Notes under the pieces: model-generated
Seen by the model: only the letters and a program-made list of their open reading frames with translations
Databases searched by the model: none
What the model was told of the DNA's origin: nothing
NCBI GenBank assembly: GCA_022571175.1
Contig: JACZYI010000109.1
Location: 1 to 6,725 of the forward strand
Direction: 5' to 3'
Source of the DNA: Pseudomonadota bacterium
Lineage (GTDB): Bacteria > Pseudomonadota > Alphaproteobacteria > Sphingomonadales > SMXR01
Length of the DNA stretch: 6,725 nt
In this document: in pieces, positions 6,535-6,725 of the stretch
Layout of the letters: each line of letters begins with the position of its first letter
Numbering within the stretch: the first letter of the stretch is position 1
Position numbers and translations under genes: made by a program

Positions 6535-6725
6535 TCCAGGGCTATATCAGGGGCGTCTTCCAGTTTCATGCCAATAATATTATACCCTGCATCCACATGA
6601 TGGATTTCGCCGGTAACACCGCCGTAGTCGTCACCGGGGATGACGCCTTGGTTGTTGATAACACGCCCCCCACGATTACTACTGCGGCGCCGCTCGACAA
6701 TGCCTACGTGGCCCACACACAGGTT
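6531..6725 (-). pseudogene. fabI: Enoyl-ACP reductase (FabI) C-terminal end; upstream part not FabI-like
   Basis: The last 30 or so codons, read leftward from about 6626, give GGVTGEIHHVDAGYNIIGM followed by K-L-E-D-A-P-D-I-A-L-D and a TAA stop. This is the well-known C-terminus of NADH-dependent enoyl-ACP reductase, the last reductive step of fatty-acid elongation. The frame stays open to the right edge, but the codons from 6626 to 6725 do not show the expected preceding segment (an L-R-R-x-V-T stretch, then A-L-Y-L-L-S-D). Neither of the other two - strand frames supplies it, so a simple frameshift does not explain the break. The gene is therefore either truncated or joined to foreign sequence here. 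Its stop overlaps the methyltransferase stop by 2 to 3 nt in a convergent arrangement with no room for a terminator. FabI identity of the tail is fairly sure; whether the gene is broken in the organism is not. Confidence 0.6.
6597..6725 (+). CDS. Possible Ig-like repeat domain fragment (3' partial)
   Basis: The + strand is open to the right edge in this frame. It reads D-F-A-G-N-T-A-V-V-V, then ALVVDNTPPTIT and A-P-L-D-N-A-Y-V. The A-G-N-T-A … V-D-N-T-x-P-T-I-T pattern is typical of bacterial Ig-like repeats in large secreted or adhesin-type surface proteins, where such units recur many times. The resemblance begins at about 6603. The ATG pair at 6597-6602 is unlikely to be a real start, because Ig-like repeats lie inside long proteins and no ribosome binding site precedes it. 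It overlaps the FabI tail on the other strand, and both cannot naturally be intact genes. It could instead be chance reading of a diverged - strand gene; low to moderate confidence. Confidence 0.35.
   Translation, partial: MMDFAGNTAVVVTGDDALVVDNTPPTITTAAPLDNAYVAHTQV

Noticed and set aside
6535..6725. Simple frameshift in fabI as the cause of the broken homology
   Set aside because: The other two - strand frames were read by eye; neither gives the expected upstream FabI segment, and both contain stops or unrelated sequence.

Overview
The window looks like a chromosomal segment of an alphaproteobacterium of moderate GC. The evidence is the tight run xseB–ispA–tlyA–(TrmA/RlmD-type RNA methyltransferase), a familiar alphaproteobacterial gene order, together with the style of the FadD and FabI-like proteins. 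All complete genes lie on the + strand. I see no tRNA, rRNA, CRISPR array, insertion sequence or phage gene, and no convincing new multi-gene system. The interesting points are one strong palindromic operator, one missing expected gene and one suspicious junction at the right edge.

Layout. Positions 1-286 hold the 3' end of a TonB-family protein (C-terminal periplasmic domain). A leader of about 175 nt follows, carrying a perfect 16-bp palindrome (303-318) of the kind used by MerR-family LiuR regulators, a possible promoter and a good ribosome binding site. This leads into a two-gene unit: an MBL-fold hydrolase (461-1528) and a FadD-type long-chain acyl-CoA ligase (1539-3230), separated by 10 nt. 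After a 103-nt gap with a plausible sigma70-type promoter comes a four-gene housekeeping unit: xseB (3334-3594), ispA (3607-4503), tlyA (4509-5255) and an Fe-S RNA methyltransferase (5248-6534). Its genes are 12 nt apart, 5 nt apart and overlapping by 8 nt.

How the genes fit together. The MBL hydrolase and the ligase probably act in acyl-CoA or fatty-acid metabolism, and the palindrome suggests control along with fatty-acid or branched-chain amino-acid catabolism. The second unit combines DNA repair (exonuclease VII small subunit), isoprenoid precursor synthesis (farnesyl diphosphate synthase) and ribosomal RNA modification (two methyltransferases). The gene dxs, often found between ispA and tlyA in this group, is absent here.

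Right edge. On the - strand, 6531 to about 6626 encodes the very C-terminal end of an enoyl-ACP reductase (FabI), tail to tail with the methyltransferase. The expected FabI sequence stops abruptly further right. On the + strand the same edge reads as a fragment of an Ig-like repeat domain from about 6603 to the end. The two identities overlap in about 21 nt, which suggests either an assembly misjoin or a genuine rearrangement.
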